From: Struthio camelus
Taxonomy: Eukaryota; Chordata; Aves; Struthioniformes; Struthionidae
Length of the DNA stretch: 64,000 nt
Assembly (NCBI RefSeq): GCF_040807025.1
Contig: NC_090946.1
Coordinates: 4,568,001-4,632,000 of the forward strand
Direction: 5' to 3'
The notes under the pieces are model-generated. The model did not search any database and had not been told where the DNA came from. It saw only the letters and a program-made list of their open reading frames with translations. This document shows positions 27,270 to 38,752 of the stretch, in pieces. The position numbers and the translations under genes were made by a program. Position 1 is the first letter of the stretch. The number at the start of each line of letters is the position of its first letter.

Positions 27270-27598
27270 GGATGTGGGTGTTGTGAGGGACAAGAAGTTG
27301 ATTATGAGCCAGCAATGTGCCCTTGTGGCATAGAAGGCCAATGGTATCCTGGGGTGCATTAGGCAGAGTGCTGCCAGCAGGTCGAGGGAGGTGATCATTC
27401 CCTTCTACTCAGCCTCGGGGAGGCCACCTCTGGAGTCCAGTGTCCAGTTCTGGGCTGTCCAGTAGAGGAGAAACATGGAGGCTACTAAGATGATGAAGGG
27501 ACAGGAGCATCTCTCATATGAGGAAAGGCTGAGAGGGCAGGGCCTATTCAGCCTGGAGAAGGCTGGAGTGGGGAGGATCTTATCAATGTGTAGGCATT
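27270..27598 (+). mobile_element. CR1 fragment, 3' part of ORF2, about 330 bp
   Basis: The plus strand matches the reverse transcriptase C-terminal region of CR1 from the '[17 protein letters not shown]' segment through '[14 protein letters not shown]', about 20% diverged and with frame breaks. It most resembles the older copy CR1-D. Both ends are missing, including the 3' octamers, so it is an old, eroded insertion. Confidence 0.9.
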
Positions 27599-30500
27599 TT
27601 TTTCCCCCCCACAAAAAAGTATAGTCTGAAGGTCCGAATTAGCTGCACTGCAGGTAAGCGTTCTAACTATTAAAATACTGCCTCTCCAGTGAATACATTT
27701 TTCTCCATGCCTTCCCACAGCTGTTAACCAAAAGCTCTCTCCTGGACCTTGAAACTTCCTGGCAAAAGCTTCAGGAACACTGATGCATGTGACCGCTTTT
27801 TTTCTCTGCATAGCCCTCTTTTCAAACGAGAAGATTTTGAGTCCAAAACTTCTCTGTCCGTCTAAGCCTAGGACTCTTGGGAGAGAAAGTTCCTTTGGGA
27901 CAGTGGGAAACTGCCTGTGGCTCTGACTTAGCCTCTCTGCGTGACCTGCTTGCTGGGGATGCTCCCAGCCTGTGGCACAAGCGGGAAGTCGGATGAGGCT
28001 GCGAGGTTTCACTCGTGAGTCAGCAGCTTGGCTGGGCCACGGGAGTCTGTCTGTCTGCATGTGTAATTCAAGCCCTCCCAGGCCACAAAGCGGTGTTGCT
28101 CATAATTATTCCCAGCTCCGCTCGTGTGCAGAGGGGCAGGCGCCTGGGAGCGAGGATGTGTGCTGGAGCATGGCCTCCTGCAGCTGCGGGTTCAGCAGCG
28201 GTGGTCAGGGAGTTCCCCCCCTCCCTGCACGGCCGTTACCCGCCGAGTTGGCTGTGAAAAGGGGACTTGACCCAGGGGCACCTCCAGCTGGAGTTTGCGT
28301 GTGGAAAAACTTGGCCGTCGAGGAGCTGGGGGCCTCAGTCACGCGGGCTGGGCAGTAAATGCTGGATCTGATTGCTGTTTACTGCTTTCATTTCCCTTTC
28401 TTCTCAGCTTCTGTCACGCACTCCTGGGGTGGCAGAGCTGGGGGTGGGGGTGAGGGAGTGAGAGGCATGGTGAGGATTTTGGAGAGCAAAGGGAGCCTTG
28501 TTGCATGTTTTTCTCATTGCCCTCGGGAGGCAACTAGGTATCACCAACCGATGCTGCACAGGAGCCAAGCGTGGGTGTCGGGACATGTGCATGCACCCAT
28601 GGGACTGTGTGCATGTAGCATGGCAACGCTTGTCTCCACAGCAAGAGCTTGGATGGAGAGGCCACCACAGGGGAAAGGTGAAGCAGGGAGCTGCGGAGAG
28701 GCTGTAAGTGTGTGGAGGAAGGTCTTCAACTGCCTGTGGATGGAGTGATTTGCGCAGTTAATAATTACAGGGAAGTCAGCTACCTGGATCGCCTTTCTCA
28801 ACAAGGGATCCCAACACAAAGGACCTAGCTCCTACTGCTTCTTTTCTAGTCAACCCCTTTTTTGCCCACATCTAATTGAACTACCTCTTACCTTTCAATA
28901 CCTGCATTTTTTCATGGGTTGACCCTTCCAAAACATGCTTAGCTGTTTGTTGATACAGGGATTATTGACAGGCATAGGCAAGGTGTGGGTTGTTAAATGG
29001 TGCTAAAAGTTCTGTCTCTTTTTCTTCTCAAACCGTAGGGAGGCAGGGGAAGGCGAGTGGTTGGTTTTATCTGTCAGATCTATCTGGACATGGCAGGTCT
29101 CATTCTTCTCAGGAACAGTCATACTGCAGTAGTGGTCATTCCCTGCGAAGAAGAGAAATGTAGATTTAGAAAGTTGGGAGTTTTGAATTTAAAGACAAAC
29201 ACTAAAGGTTTGCAATTATCCAAACTTTGTAGCTATGAGGACTTGCAACAGGTAGAAGCTGAGATCTTATAACCACAAGCCTCTGGGAGCTGGGTCTCTA
29301 AGAAACCTTGGCTTAAATGTGGCAGGGGACAGAAATCGCCGAAGGTTGGTGCTTGTTCCTGTGATGGGTGTGAGCTGCTGGACCCTGTTCAGCCCCTGGT
29401 GAAGCAGAGTTTGTGAGGGAGGGTGGTGGGGACCCTGAGGCTGAGCTGGCTGGTCTTCATGAAGGAGGTGTGCTGAGTGATGGGACAGTGCTAGGCCATG
29501 TCCAGAAATTAGCCTGTCAACATCACATCTTTCCAGGGTTGTCCAGATGGCCTTAATTTGGTTGGGAATAATGCTGGTGATGATCTAGTGTACCCTGTGC
29601 AAACCCCAGCTGCGTGCCAGGCCCACGCTGCTGAACTATACATAACAAAGCATAATTTTGGCTCAGCCTTCACTCCCCGGAGGAGATTTAACATACCTCT
29701 CTCAAAAACTGTGGGATTTGATTTAGCCTATACACAGAAAATGAAAGTATCAAATTTAAGATACATATTTCAATCTATGTGACACATTGCTCACTAGTAG
29801 TCATCTTGTTTAAGGAGTTTTTTTCTCAGCCTCGCTGTAAAACAGATTAGAAGCCACTTTTTTCTAATTGTTTACCCCCAAAATGCAAGCCTTAGGCGCA
29901 ATTCATGCTTGTGTTTCACCAGCATAATTCTCAGTAACAAATTGGACTTGGAGTTTACTAACCCAGTGAGGATAGAAATGTTGTTCACCTTAGTGCAAAT
30001 CTTAATGAAAGCAATCATTTAAGAAATAGTCCTGTGCAGCACTGAAAACCTAAACAGAGGAGAGATGAAAAAGTGGCTTATGAAGCCAGGTGTGAAACAA
30101 GCCATTTCTGGAAGCTGAAGCCAATCCAGTCTTCTGGGGCAGCTCACACTGCCCAAGAGAAGGGATGTTTGAACCAATTGCATAGGTGGTGAGTGGCTTT
30201 GATTTAAATAATTGAATCTCTTCCTGCTAGTGGTACAGATTAATACCTGTGTTTGAACATATGGTATTTCTCTTGACCATATGCTTTCCAAGGGAAGTTA
30301 AAGACTGGAGTGTGGAAGACACTGTCTCCTAGGACATATGTGAGTGCGGAGTCACAGCAGAATTGCAGCTATCACCGTCACTTCCCTCCAGGTCATTTAG
30401 CTGAAGATCAGCACCAATGCCTGCAATATCGGATGGGGCTGAGGAGTAGAACAGGAAAATCTTGGACATGGAGCTTGTTTCATCCTGGCTCCCACAGCAT

Positions 30501-31274
30501 GTGTGCTTGTTTCACCCTTGGGTCCCAGGCTGGCATCCGTCAAGAGGGAAATATGGTCTTTTCTGAGATGTTCCATGTTCTGGGATGTTTAATAGCTGGT
30601 TTGAATTTTTAAACCAGTGTCTGCTTCCTACAGGAACCTGAATTAAGGAACCTGAATGTAATTGTTATTTGGCTGGTTGCTGCTGCCCATAAATCAATCT
30701 CAAAAGAAACTATATATCCAAGGAAATTTTGGATCATTTATTAGCTGCCAAAAGTCCCTAGCAATGTCTCCACATAGTTGGAGCCTGGTCAGCTTATTTG
30801 GATAGGATTTTCTTAAAAATGAAGAGTAGGAGGAAAAGGTCAACAGTTCTACAGATTTTTCAGCCAAGATATGTGTCTCTCCCGCTGCCTGTCCCTCTCA
30901 AGCTTTTGGATATCTTCCCCCAGGTATGAAGGGGAGCTCAAGACCTCTTCTTCCCCTGCTCTCAGCCATGCTGTTACATGTATGAGGATTTCTTTCTCTC
31001 TGAGGAGAGGAGCTGATGATCGCACCCAGATACGTGTCCAAGCACAAGTCAGTGCCTTGGACACACAGTCCTCGCAGTGAGGAACTGCATCCCCAATCCC
31101 AAAGGCTGCATGTGCCTCAGACTTGCATATAAACTAAATTGGGCACCAAGAAACCTTGCTATTTTGGGCTAGAGCTTTGCCAACCTGTGACAGCACATTC
31201 CCCAGTTTATGCACTGTGTAATGAAGCATCTCTTTTGGCTTGTTTTGAACCTGTCTCCTGACTACCTTAAATGG
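27599..31274. other. Non-coding stretch with a GC-richer patch
   Basis: No gene recognised. A GC-richer patch at about 27960-28360 includes an exact NF-E2/MARE-type site (28015-28025) and several CpGs. Open frames of 126-170 codons there lack domains. Confidence 0.6.
28015..28025 (-). promoter_or_regulatory. NF-E2/MARE-like site
   Basis: The minus strand reads TGCTGACTCAC, a full match to the NF-E2/small-Maf recognition sequence, in a CpG-containing patch. A single 11-bp match in 64 kb is weak evidence for function. Confidence 0.25.
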
Positions 31275-31357
31275 AATCACAGAATCACAGAATCATTTAG
31301 GTTGGAAGGGACCTCTGGAGATCATCTCGTCCAACCTCCCTGTTCAAGCAGGGTCAC

Positions 31358-34294
31358 CTAGAGCATATTGCCCAGGATCACATCCAGACGGGTTTTGAAT
31401 ATCTCTAGCGAAGGAGACTCCACCACTTCTCTGGGCAACCTGGTCCAATGCTCTGTCACCCTCACAGTGAAGAATTTTTTTCTCAGGTTCAGATGGAACT
31501 TCCTGTGGTTCAGTTTCTGCCCGTTGCCTCTTGTCCTGTGGCTGGGCACCACGGAGAAGAGGCTGGCCTCATCCTCTTGACACTCCCCCTTCAGATACTT
31601 GTACACGTTGATGAGATCGCCTCTCAATCTTCTCTTCTCCAGGCTGAACAGGCCCAGCTCTTGCAGCCTTTCTTCATAGGAGAGGTGCTCCAGCCCTCTA
31701 ATCATCTTGGTAGCCCTCCGCTGGACTCTCTCCAGGAGTGCCATGTCTCTCTTGTACTGGGGAGCCCAGAACTGGACACAGTACTCCAGGTGAGGCCTCC
31801 CCAGGGCTGAGGAGAGGGGCAGGATCACTTCCCTCGACCTGCTGGCAACACTCTGCCTAATGCACCCCAGGATCCCCTTGGCCTTCTTGGCGACAAGGGC
31901 ACACTGCTGGCTCATGTTTAACGTGTTGTCCACCAGGACTCCCAGGTCCTTCTCGGCAGAGCTACTTTCCAACAGGTCAGTCCCCAGCCTGTACTGGTGC
32001 ATGGGATTATTCCTGCCTAGGTGCAGGACCTTGCACTTGCCTTTGTTGAACTTCAGGAGGTTCCTCTCCGCCCACCTCTCCAGCCTGTCCAGGTTCCTCT
32101 GAATGGCAGCACAGTCTTCTGGTGTGTTAGCCTCTCCCCCCAGTTTAGTATCATCAGCAAACTTGCTGAGGGTGCACTCTGTCCCTTCCTCCAGGTCATT
32201 GATGAATATATTGAACAAGACTGGACCCAGGACTGAGCCCTGGGGGACACCACTAGCCACAGGCCTCCAACTTGACTCTGCGCCATTCACCACAACCCTC
32301 TGAGCTCGGCCATCCAGCCAGTTCTCAATCCACCTCACTGTCCACTCGTCTAGCCCACACTTCCTGAGCTTACCTAGGAGGATGTGATGGGAGACAGTGT
32401 CAAAAGCCTTGCTGAAGTCCAGGTAGACAACATCCACTGCTCTGCCCTCATCTACCCAGCCAGTCATTCCGTCATAGAAGGCTATCATCAGATTGGTCAA
32501 GCATGATTTCCCTTTGGTGAATCCATGCTGACTACTCCTGATCACCTTCTTGTCCTCCAGATGCTTAGTGATGACCTCCAGGAGGAGCTGTTCCATCACC
32601 TTTCCAGCGATGCAGGTGAGGCTGACAGGCCTGGCGGTTCCTGCCTCCTCCTTCTTGCCCTTTGGGAAGACTGGCGTGACGCTGGCTTTCTTCCAGGCCT
32701 CAGGCACCTCTCCTGATCTCCAGCACTTTGCCAAGATGATGGAGAGTGGCTTAGCGATAACATCCGCCAGCTCCCTCAGCACTCGTGGGTGCATCCCATC
32801 GGGGCCCATGGATTTGTGGATGTCAAGTTTGGACAAAAGATCTCTAACCCGATCCTCCTCCACCAAGGGAGAGTCTTCCTTTCTCCAGCCTTCTTCTCTT
32901 GTCTCCAAGGTCTGGAATTCCTCAGGACTGGCCTTAGCAGTGAAGACGGAAGCAAAGAAGGCATTCAATAACTCTGCCTTCTCTGTATCCTTTGTCACCA
33001 GGGCACCTGCCCCATTCAGCAGCGGGCCCACGTTTTCCCTAGGCTTCCTTTTGCTATTGATGTATTTGAAGAAGGCCTTCTTGTTGTCCTTGACATCTCT
33101 TGCCAGATTTAATTCCAACTGGGCCTTAGCCTTCCTTCTCGCATCCCTGCACACTCTGACAACGTCCCTATAGTCCTCCCAAGTGGCCTGTCCCCTTTGC
33201 CACATTCTGTACACTTCCTTCTTCTGCTGGAGTTTTGCCAGGAGTTCCTTGCTCATCCATGCAGGTCTCCTGCCCGCTTTGCTGGACTTCTTCCTCAGAG
33301 GGATGCACTGATCTTGAGCCTGGAGGAAGTGATGCTTGAATATTAACCAGCTTTCTTGGACCCCTCTTCCTTCTAGGGCCCTACCCCAGGAGATTCCCCT
33401 AAGTAGGTCCCTGAAGAGGCCAAAGTTAGCTCTCCTCAAGTCCAGCGTTGCAATCCTACTCATTGCCCTGCTCCCTCCTCGCAGGATCCTGAACTCCACC
33501 ATCTCATGGTCACTGCAGCCAAGGCTTCCCCCAACCTTCATATCTCCAACTAGACCTTCTTTGTTCGTTAGTACAAGGTCTAGCATTGCACCTCTCCTCG
33601 TTGGCGTCTCCACCACCTGGGTCAAGAAGTTCTCCTCAATGCTCTGCAGGAACCTCTTTGACTGTTTGTGCCTAGCTGTGCTGTCTTGCCAACAGATGTC
33701 AGGGTGCTTGAAGTCTCCCATGAGAACCAGGGCCTGTGATCGTGAGGCTTCTTCCAGCTGTCTGTAGAAGGCCTCATCGATGACTTCCTCCTGATCAGGT
33801 GGCCTGTAGTAGACCCCCACAACAGTGTCACCCATGTTACCCTGCCCTTTAATCCTTACCCATAGGCTCTCAACTTGCTCTTCATCCACCCTGAGGCAGA
33901 GCTCCATACATTCTAGTTGCTCCCTCACATAAAGAGCAACTCCACCACCTCGCCTTCCTGGCCTGTCTTTCCTAAAAAGCACATAGCCATCCATGACAGC
34001 ATCCCAGTCATGTGAACTATCCCACCATGTCTCTGTCACTGCAATGAGATCATGGCCCTGCGACCGCACACAGATCTCTAACTCTTCCTGCTTATTCCCC
34101 ATGCTGCGTGCATTGGTATACAGGCATTTCAGAGAGCCAGTCAAGCACGCAGGCTTCCCAGAAGAGGTGCAAGAGGATCCTCCATAGCCATGTCCCATGC
34201 TGTCTCCCCTGGTTGTATGCACCCGCTGGAGGCATCCTGACTCGAGCGGTGTTTTACTGACTCCCCTGCCACTATACCACTCCCCTTCCCCCAT
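31358..34294 (-). CDS. CR1-A ORF2: endonuclease and reverse transcriptase
   Basis: A 978-codon uninterrupted frame. The N-terminal APE-type endonuclease (about 55-265) shows NARS (61-64), ETWW (88-91), RGGGVALYV (115-123), GDF (193-195) and SDH (261-263). A linker leads to the reverse transcriptase (about 490-790) with LDFSKAFD (625-632, Asp626), [10 protein letters not shown] (682-691) and the catalytic FADD (712-715). A CR1 C-terminal region ends in ILGNML. In this family the product nicks target DNA and copies the element RNA. The ATG sits 5 nt after the ancestral ORF1 stop, a layout suited to reinitiation. An oddity is Lys196 after GDF where AP endonucleases normally have Asn. There are no frameshifts or stops, unlike CR1-C, D and F. 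It is a transposon gene, not a host gene. Confidence 0.93.
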   Translation of the reverse strand: MGEGEWYSGRGVSKTPLESGCLQRVHTTRGDSMGHGYGGSSCTSSGKPACLTGSLKCLYTNARSMGNKQEELEICVRSQGHDLIAVTETWWDSSHDWDAVMDGYVLFRKDRPGRRGGGVALYVREQLECMELCLRVDEEQVESLWVRIKGQGNMGDTVVGVYYRPPDQEEVIDEAFYRQLEEASRSQALVLMGDFKHPDICWQDSTARHKQSKRFLQSIEENFLTQVVETPTRRGAMLDLVLTNKEGLVGDMKVGGSLGCSDHEMVEFRILRGGSRAMSRIATLDLRRANFGLFRDLLRGISWGRALEGRGVQESWLIFKHHFLQAQDQCIPLRKKSSKAGRRPAWMSKELLAKLQQKKEVYRMWQRGQATWEDYRDVVRVCRDARRKAKAQLELNLARDVKDNKKAFFKYINSKRKPRENVGPLLNGAGALVTKDTEKAELLNAFFASVFTAKASPEEFQTLETREEGWRKEDSPLVEEDRVRDLLSKLDIHKSMGPDGMHPRVLRELADVIAKPLSIILAKCWRSGEVPEAWKKASVTPVFPKGKKEEAGTARPVSLTCIAGKVMEQLLLEVITKHLEDKKVIRSSQHGFTKGKSCLTNLMIAFYDGMTGWVDEGRAVDVVYLDFSKAFDTVSHHILLGKLRKCGLDEWTVRWIENWLDGRAQRVVVNGAESSWRPVASGVPQGSVLGPVLFNIFINDLEEGTECTLSKFADDTKLGGEANTPEDCAAIQRNLDRLERWAERNLLKFNKGKCKVLHLGRNNPMHQYRLGTDLLESSSAEKDLGVLVDNTLNMSQQCALVAKKAKGILGCIRQSVASRSREVILPLSSALGRPHLEYCVQFWAPQYKRDMALLERVQRRATKMIRGLEHLSYEERLQELGLFSLEKRRLRGDLINVYKYLKGECQEDEASLFSVVPSHRTRGNGQKLNHRKFHLNLRKKFFTVRVTEHWTRLPREVVESPSLEIFKTRLDVILGNML

Positions 34295-34299
34295 CTCAC

Positions 34300-35430
34300 C
34301 TAGTTTAAAGCCCTCCTTACCAGGCTGGCCAATCTGTTGGCAAAGACACGCGTGCCCCGCTTGGTAAGGTGGATCCCATCACTCCCCATCAGCTGTTGAT
34401 CTTCAAACAGGGTCCCATGGTCATAGAAACCAAAGCCCTGTTGCCAACACCAGCGGCGCAGCCAGCTGTTAACTTGGAAAACTCATCTACTCCTCCTCCT
34501 GTCCTTTCCCCTCACAGGCAAGATTGAGGAGAAAACCACCTGGGCTCCCAGACCCTTGAACACCATTCCCAGAGCTCTGAAGTCCCGTTTGATGGTTTCC
34601 AGTTTGCCTTTCGTGTCATTAGCACCCACATGGCAGAGCAGCAGAGGGTAGTAGTCCGACGTGTGGACAAGCCTTGACAGTCTTTCCACGACATCTCTTA
34701 TTCGAGCCCCTGGCAGGCAGCAAACCTCTCTGGACAAGAGATCAGGTCGGCAGATAGGTGCCTCTGTCCCCTGCAGCAGGCAGTCACCCACAACAATCAC
34801 TCGCCACTTCTTCCGGGGGTTCCTGCACGGCACAGGGTCTGCCAGGCCAGTTGCCTCTCTTGGAGCCATGCCCAGCTCCTCCTCAGCTTGGAGGGTGCTC
34901 AACTTGTTCTTCAAGGGTAAGTCTTGAGGAGGAGCAAGAGCCTTTCTCCTTCTACGAGAGGTCACCAGCTTCCAGCCCTCTTCAACAGCGTTATGATGCA
35001 CCTTTACACACGGTGCTGAGCCCTCTGACACCTCCGCTGCAGTGGGGGCAGGGGACTCCCAGAGCTGAACAGTCTCCGAGAACACCCTGTCAATCTCCCG
35101 CTCATCCTCTCGGATGCTACGCAGCCTACTAACCTCCTCCTGTAACTCCTTTATCTGGTGACGCAACTGGTCAACCACAGCACACCTCACACAGGAGAGC
35201 CGTCTGTCAGCCCAGGCCTCACGGAGAGGCCCCAGGCACTCCCTGCAGCCTGACACCTGCAGAGCTGCATCTGCTGTCTGAGGGTCTGTCTGGGTTGAGG
35301 CCTCAGACACAGCCAATGCAGCACCTCCCGCAGCCACTGGGGAACGTGCTCTGCAGCGTGTCATGACCATGCCCCGGGGAAGGACACACCACTGTGCAAA
35401 ATGTGCAAAATGGAGAGATGCCTTCTGCAC
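34300..35430 (-). pseudogene. CR1-A ORF1 (zinc finger, coiled coil, esterase-like), one in-frame stop
   Basis: An open frame of 315 codons (35430 to 34483) stops at TGA, then continues in the same frame for 60 sense codons to TAG at 34300-34302. CR1-C has CGA at the same place, so the TGA is a C-to-T change at a CpG. Features: CxxC pairs at 62/65 and 80/83 (PHD/zinc-finger-like), a heptad-like coiled coil (about 86-106), a basic run (158-163), then an SGNH-type esterase region with a nucleophile block reading GDC (215-217) and GAND (269-272). The Asp/His block (DGIH) lies after the stop. The real start is probably Met21 (35370), because CR1-D also has a Met there. ORF1 of CR1-type elements is thought to bind nucleic acid or membranes; the truncated product would lack part of the esterase fold. 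Confidence 0.85.
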
Positions 35431-35815
35431 AAACTGCTGCCTCTGTTGGCTGTGCTCTAGGCCTGGCTCTTATATAGGCCTCTGCCTAGCAGTGACTCAC
35501 AAGGGTGCTTGACCCACCCAATCAGGAGCCACCTGAAACAAAAGCCCCAACTCCCTCTGACCAGGGCAGCCCAGAGAGCTCGTTAGCAGCAGCCCCACCT
35601 AGCTAGAACTTCCCAGGAGAAGTTCAGTCAAGGTCCCCTGCAGGAGTCCTTGCCCAGCTCTCCCTTCCTGCTAGCAGCAAGCACCGTCTAGTTCCTCGGG
35701 GGTCCCCAGAAAGTCTCCAAAACTTCCAACAAGGCCCACAAAAGGCCCAGGCAGAGCCCAGACACTGCTGCGCAAACTGCTGCGTCTGTTCGCTGCCTCT
35801 GTTGGCTGCGCTCTC
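35425..35815 (-). promoter_or_regulatory. CR1-A 5'UTR with TATA box and repeated start-site block
   Basis: On the minus strand the element opens with a block containing CAGCCAACAGAGGCAGC and CAGCAGTTTG (35767-35815). About 343 bp later a second copy appears (35425-35460) just before ORF1. About 20 nt upstream of the second copy is TATATAAG (35469-35476 on the plus strand as CTTATATA). CR1-D has the same arrangement and CR1-C keeps the second copy with TACATAAG. Confidence 0.7.
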
Positions 35816-38752
35816 ATGCCAAAGATGAACAAAGATGAACAAAGACGAAGCCAAAGGTGAACAAAAAGGATTAGGCTTGATGGGAGGGTGGCAAAGGGAT
35901 ATATGTAGGATATAACCATTAAAGGATATTATTCCCTTCTTCAGTCAACAAATAGCTACAAAACACACCAGCAAAATGTGCCTTACCTTCCTCTTGTGGC
36001 TGGTTGACAAGGAGAGTAAGAGCTGATTACTGATAGCAGCTATTTTATTCGCTGAAGTGTCAGAGGTCTATAGCAAGGATCCAAAAGTCCGGTCCTGCTG
36101 ATCTTACTTTCAGTATGAGATTTCTTTGGGGGAGAATGTTTTTTTGAATAACTTTGTCTATGCCTTTGCTTAGGAATTATGCAATATTGTGTGCTCCTCT
36201 CCATCCCCAGTGCTCCCTCTCAAAGTTAAAAGAATGTGAAGGTTGTGAGGTGAATCACTAAAAATGTAGGAAATTTTGGAACTGATTCATCTCCTTGATT
36301 TCATTGAAATTGTCATGAAACAAAAGACCACGCACTGTCTTTTCTTCACCAAATCCTGCCTTGCTCAATACACAGGGTAGATAGATACACTATGGAATGG
36401 TTGAGAGTCATCTGGATAAAGAATAGTCCCTGTATTTCTGCCTGCTATTTTGCACATTTTCTATACAGTAATTGAGAAGGAGAATTGACAATTCTGTGAC
36501 TAAGACATTTAAACACTGCCCTGAACAGCAGAAATATGTCCCTACCTTTGCCAGAGAGTCCCTGCTGTCACTTTTTTGCAGTCACTCACTGCACTCCCCA
36601 TTTTTTGAGAGTTGAAACTGACCCTTCTGATCTGCAGAACTGTTCATCACCACCAGGTAGTAGTGAAATCAGAGAAGGACTTCAAATAAACGTTATAGCA
36701 AAGGCCACTGAGAGTTAATGACTCCTCAGTCAGCACAAGATTAGTCCCTTATGGTGCATGCCACATGGGTCTGGTGAACAAATGCCAAGGATAAAATGCA
36801 GAAGGTCCAGGTACCTGTTTGGGGACTACCATCTCTTTTGGACATAGCACGGACACCTGTGCAATACATGAGGTGATCTTTCAGTTAATGGACGAGGGAG
36901 CCACGGCAGGCTTAGTGCCTCCTGACTTCTGAGAGACTCCTGTAATGTTAACACTACTTTGATGTATCATCTTGTATACAAATCACCAATCTGTGCAAAC
37001 CTAACTTTAGACAATAAAAAGGAAAGCTGAAGAGTTAGTTTGTACAGTAGAAATACTTGTAGTAGTCTGTGCACGCTCTAACATTTCAAGGTATACTCTA
37101 AGCATGGCACTTGAATGGCTAAAAGGACATACAGCGCACACCCTGATGAACTCTGCTTGGGTAGCTTGTGCTATCAAGAGTGAAAAAATGTGGTTATAAC
37201 TCAGCCTGAACATGTATTCCTCCAATTCATCCCTGGACAGCAAAGCCAAGCACTGGTCTCTAACAGCCTTGGTCTTGGCTTTTAGATGCATTTAAATTGT
37301 TAAAAATCACATGGCTAGCAAATAATAAGTCATTGCATATTTATAAATATTTGCTTTGAGGGGGCATCTCAGATGTTGTTTATTGTACATAATGTATTAA
37401 ACCTCATAATATTTTGAGCAAAAACTGTCAACGGAGCAGATGGCATCAGATGAGTAGAAGGGCAGTGGCTGGGCTGGCGGAACTGCAGCTTGGTTTGCCG
37501 CAGTAGAGGCTCTGCCTCAAGGCATCACCTTAGGAGCATGACCTGCTCCAAAGAATAGCAAAAAATGATACAGCCCCATCTGAGGCCATTGTCACTTCAG
37601 CTGCTGCTGAAGATGGGTTGGCATCTGCTGCATTGAAGATGCCATCTGACAAAAATACAATGCTTACTCTAGACACCTGATCCAGTGGAGGAGTGTCTGT
37701 GGGCACATGGCTTCTGCCCAGGCACTGGGTAGCGGGGATGCTCACCTGGCTGGGACGATGAGAATGAGCCGGATGAGTAGGTTAGGCAATGTTGCCTCTA
37801 TTTCTTCTTCAGGAAACAGCATGACTGACAAGATCAGGCAAAGAACTGTAGGAAGAAGTTGCTGAAGGCTGGGAGATGGGTTTGATGAAAAAAAAAGTAG
37901 TTTTATTGGGATGAAGTGCATAAAATGAAGGTTATACTTTAGCAGCATTCCAGGGCTGTTGACAGCTTGTAAACAGCAATCCAGGAAAAGGTTGGTGAAA
38001 TTAGATTCAGATTGGCTGTCCAGTAGGAAATGCAATAAGTGAAATCTTTGATCATGGTCCAAGTTTCCAGTTCAAATTGTAAATGGAACAGTTTAAAACA
38101 GTTCTTTTAAGAGGTATATTCTGCAAGCCTTTTAAAGCTGCACTGGCAATCTTGTCCCACTGAGGACACCCTTAACCCAGTTGTGCTCTTCCCCAGGTTG
38201 GAAGAAATTCTACTTGTCACATCAACTGCTGGGCCGATCAGCAGTAGATTAAACTTTTTCTGAGCAGCATGGCATAGTAGCGAGGTGACCTTATTTCATG
38301 GTCCATGGACAGATGTTGTGGCTCCATTTATGTAGCTCCTTTAAAACCAGTCCCTGGGAATAGACTGCACATGAAAGAGGCTGGGAACAAGGGACCTGCA
38401 GGAGATTTACATATCCCAAGTGAAATCTCCCTGAGGAGGTACTGAAAGCTCCATTGTTTATATAACAGTTATATCCCAAAAAGCTCATGAAATACTTCTG
38501 TCCTGGTCAGGAGAAAAGGTCCTTGGCCTCTGAGAGCTTTGTCCAGCTCCTCCAGAGCCCCAGAGGAGCCACTGTAGCACAGTCCTATTCCCGCAGTGCC
38601 TAAAGTCTCTCACTTTGACCTTTTTTAATTTTTCTTTTCCTGTAGATGTTCTCCTCTTCCCTCTCACCTCCTCTCCTACTGCTTCCAGCCCTCCATTACC
38701 CAGCCAGCATCGTAACTGAACTGTGTAAATGGGTAACTCCTATTCCACAAGT
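35816..38752. other. Non-coding stretch between CR1-A and CR1-B
   Basis: Unique AT-rich sequence. It begins with a decamer repeat (AAAGATGAAC, about three copies from 35821). Open frames are under 110 codons and match no family I recognise. No exon or RNA gene seen. Confidence 0.65.

Larger units (their letters stand above)
31275..35815 (-). mobile_element. CR1-A: essentially full-length CR1 retrotransposon
   Basis: About 4.5 kb, the full length of the family. In transcription order (right to left): 5'UTR with a repeated block (35767-35815 and 35425-35460) and a TATA box (35469-35476); ORF1 (zinc-finger-like, coiled coil, esterase-like), interrupted by one stop; ORF2 (endonuclease plus reverse transcriptase), uninterrupted; a 3'UTR of about 80 nt ending in two TCACAGAA units (minus strand TTCTGTGA). 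CR1 moves by target-primed reverse transcription, leaves no clear target duplication, and is usually 5' truncated, so a complete copy is uncommon. Its 3' third is very similar to CR1-B, pointing to recent activity of this subfamily. The right-hand flank begins with a decamer repeat (35821 onwards). Confidence 0.95.

Noticed and set aside
27612-27665. Second weakly tRNA-like stretch (GTAAGCGTTCTAACTATTAAAATAC)
   Set aside because: No cloverleaf can be drawn by eye; next to a CR1 fragment but not part of it.
32550-33173. 207-codon plus-strand frame inside CR1-A, with similar antisense frames in CR1-B, C and D
   Set aside because: Antisense shadows of CR1 ORF2; they recur wherever the element does.
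37007-38062. Three minus-strand frames of 71-106 codons between CR1-A and CR1-B
   Set aside because: No family resemblance, no consistent splice links, AT-rich background.
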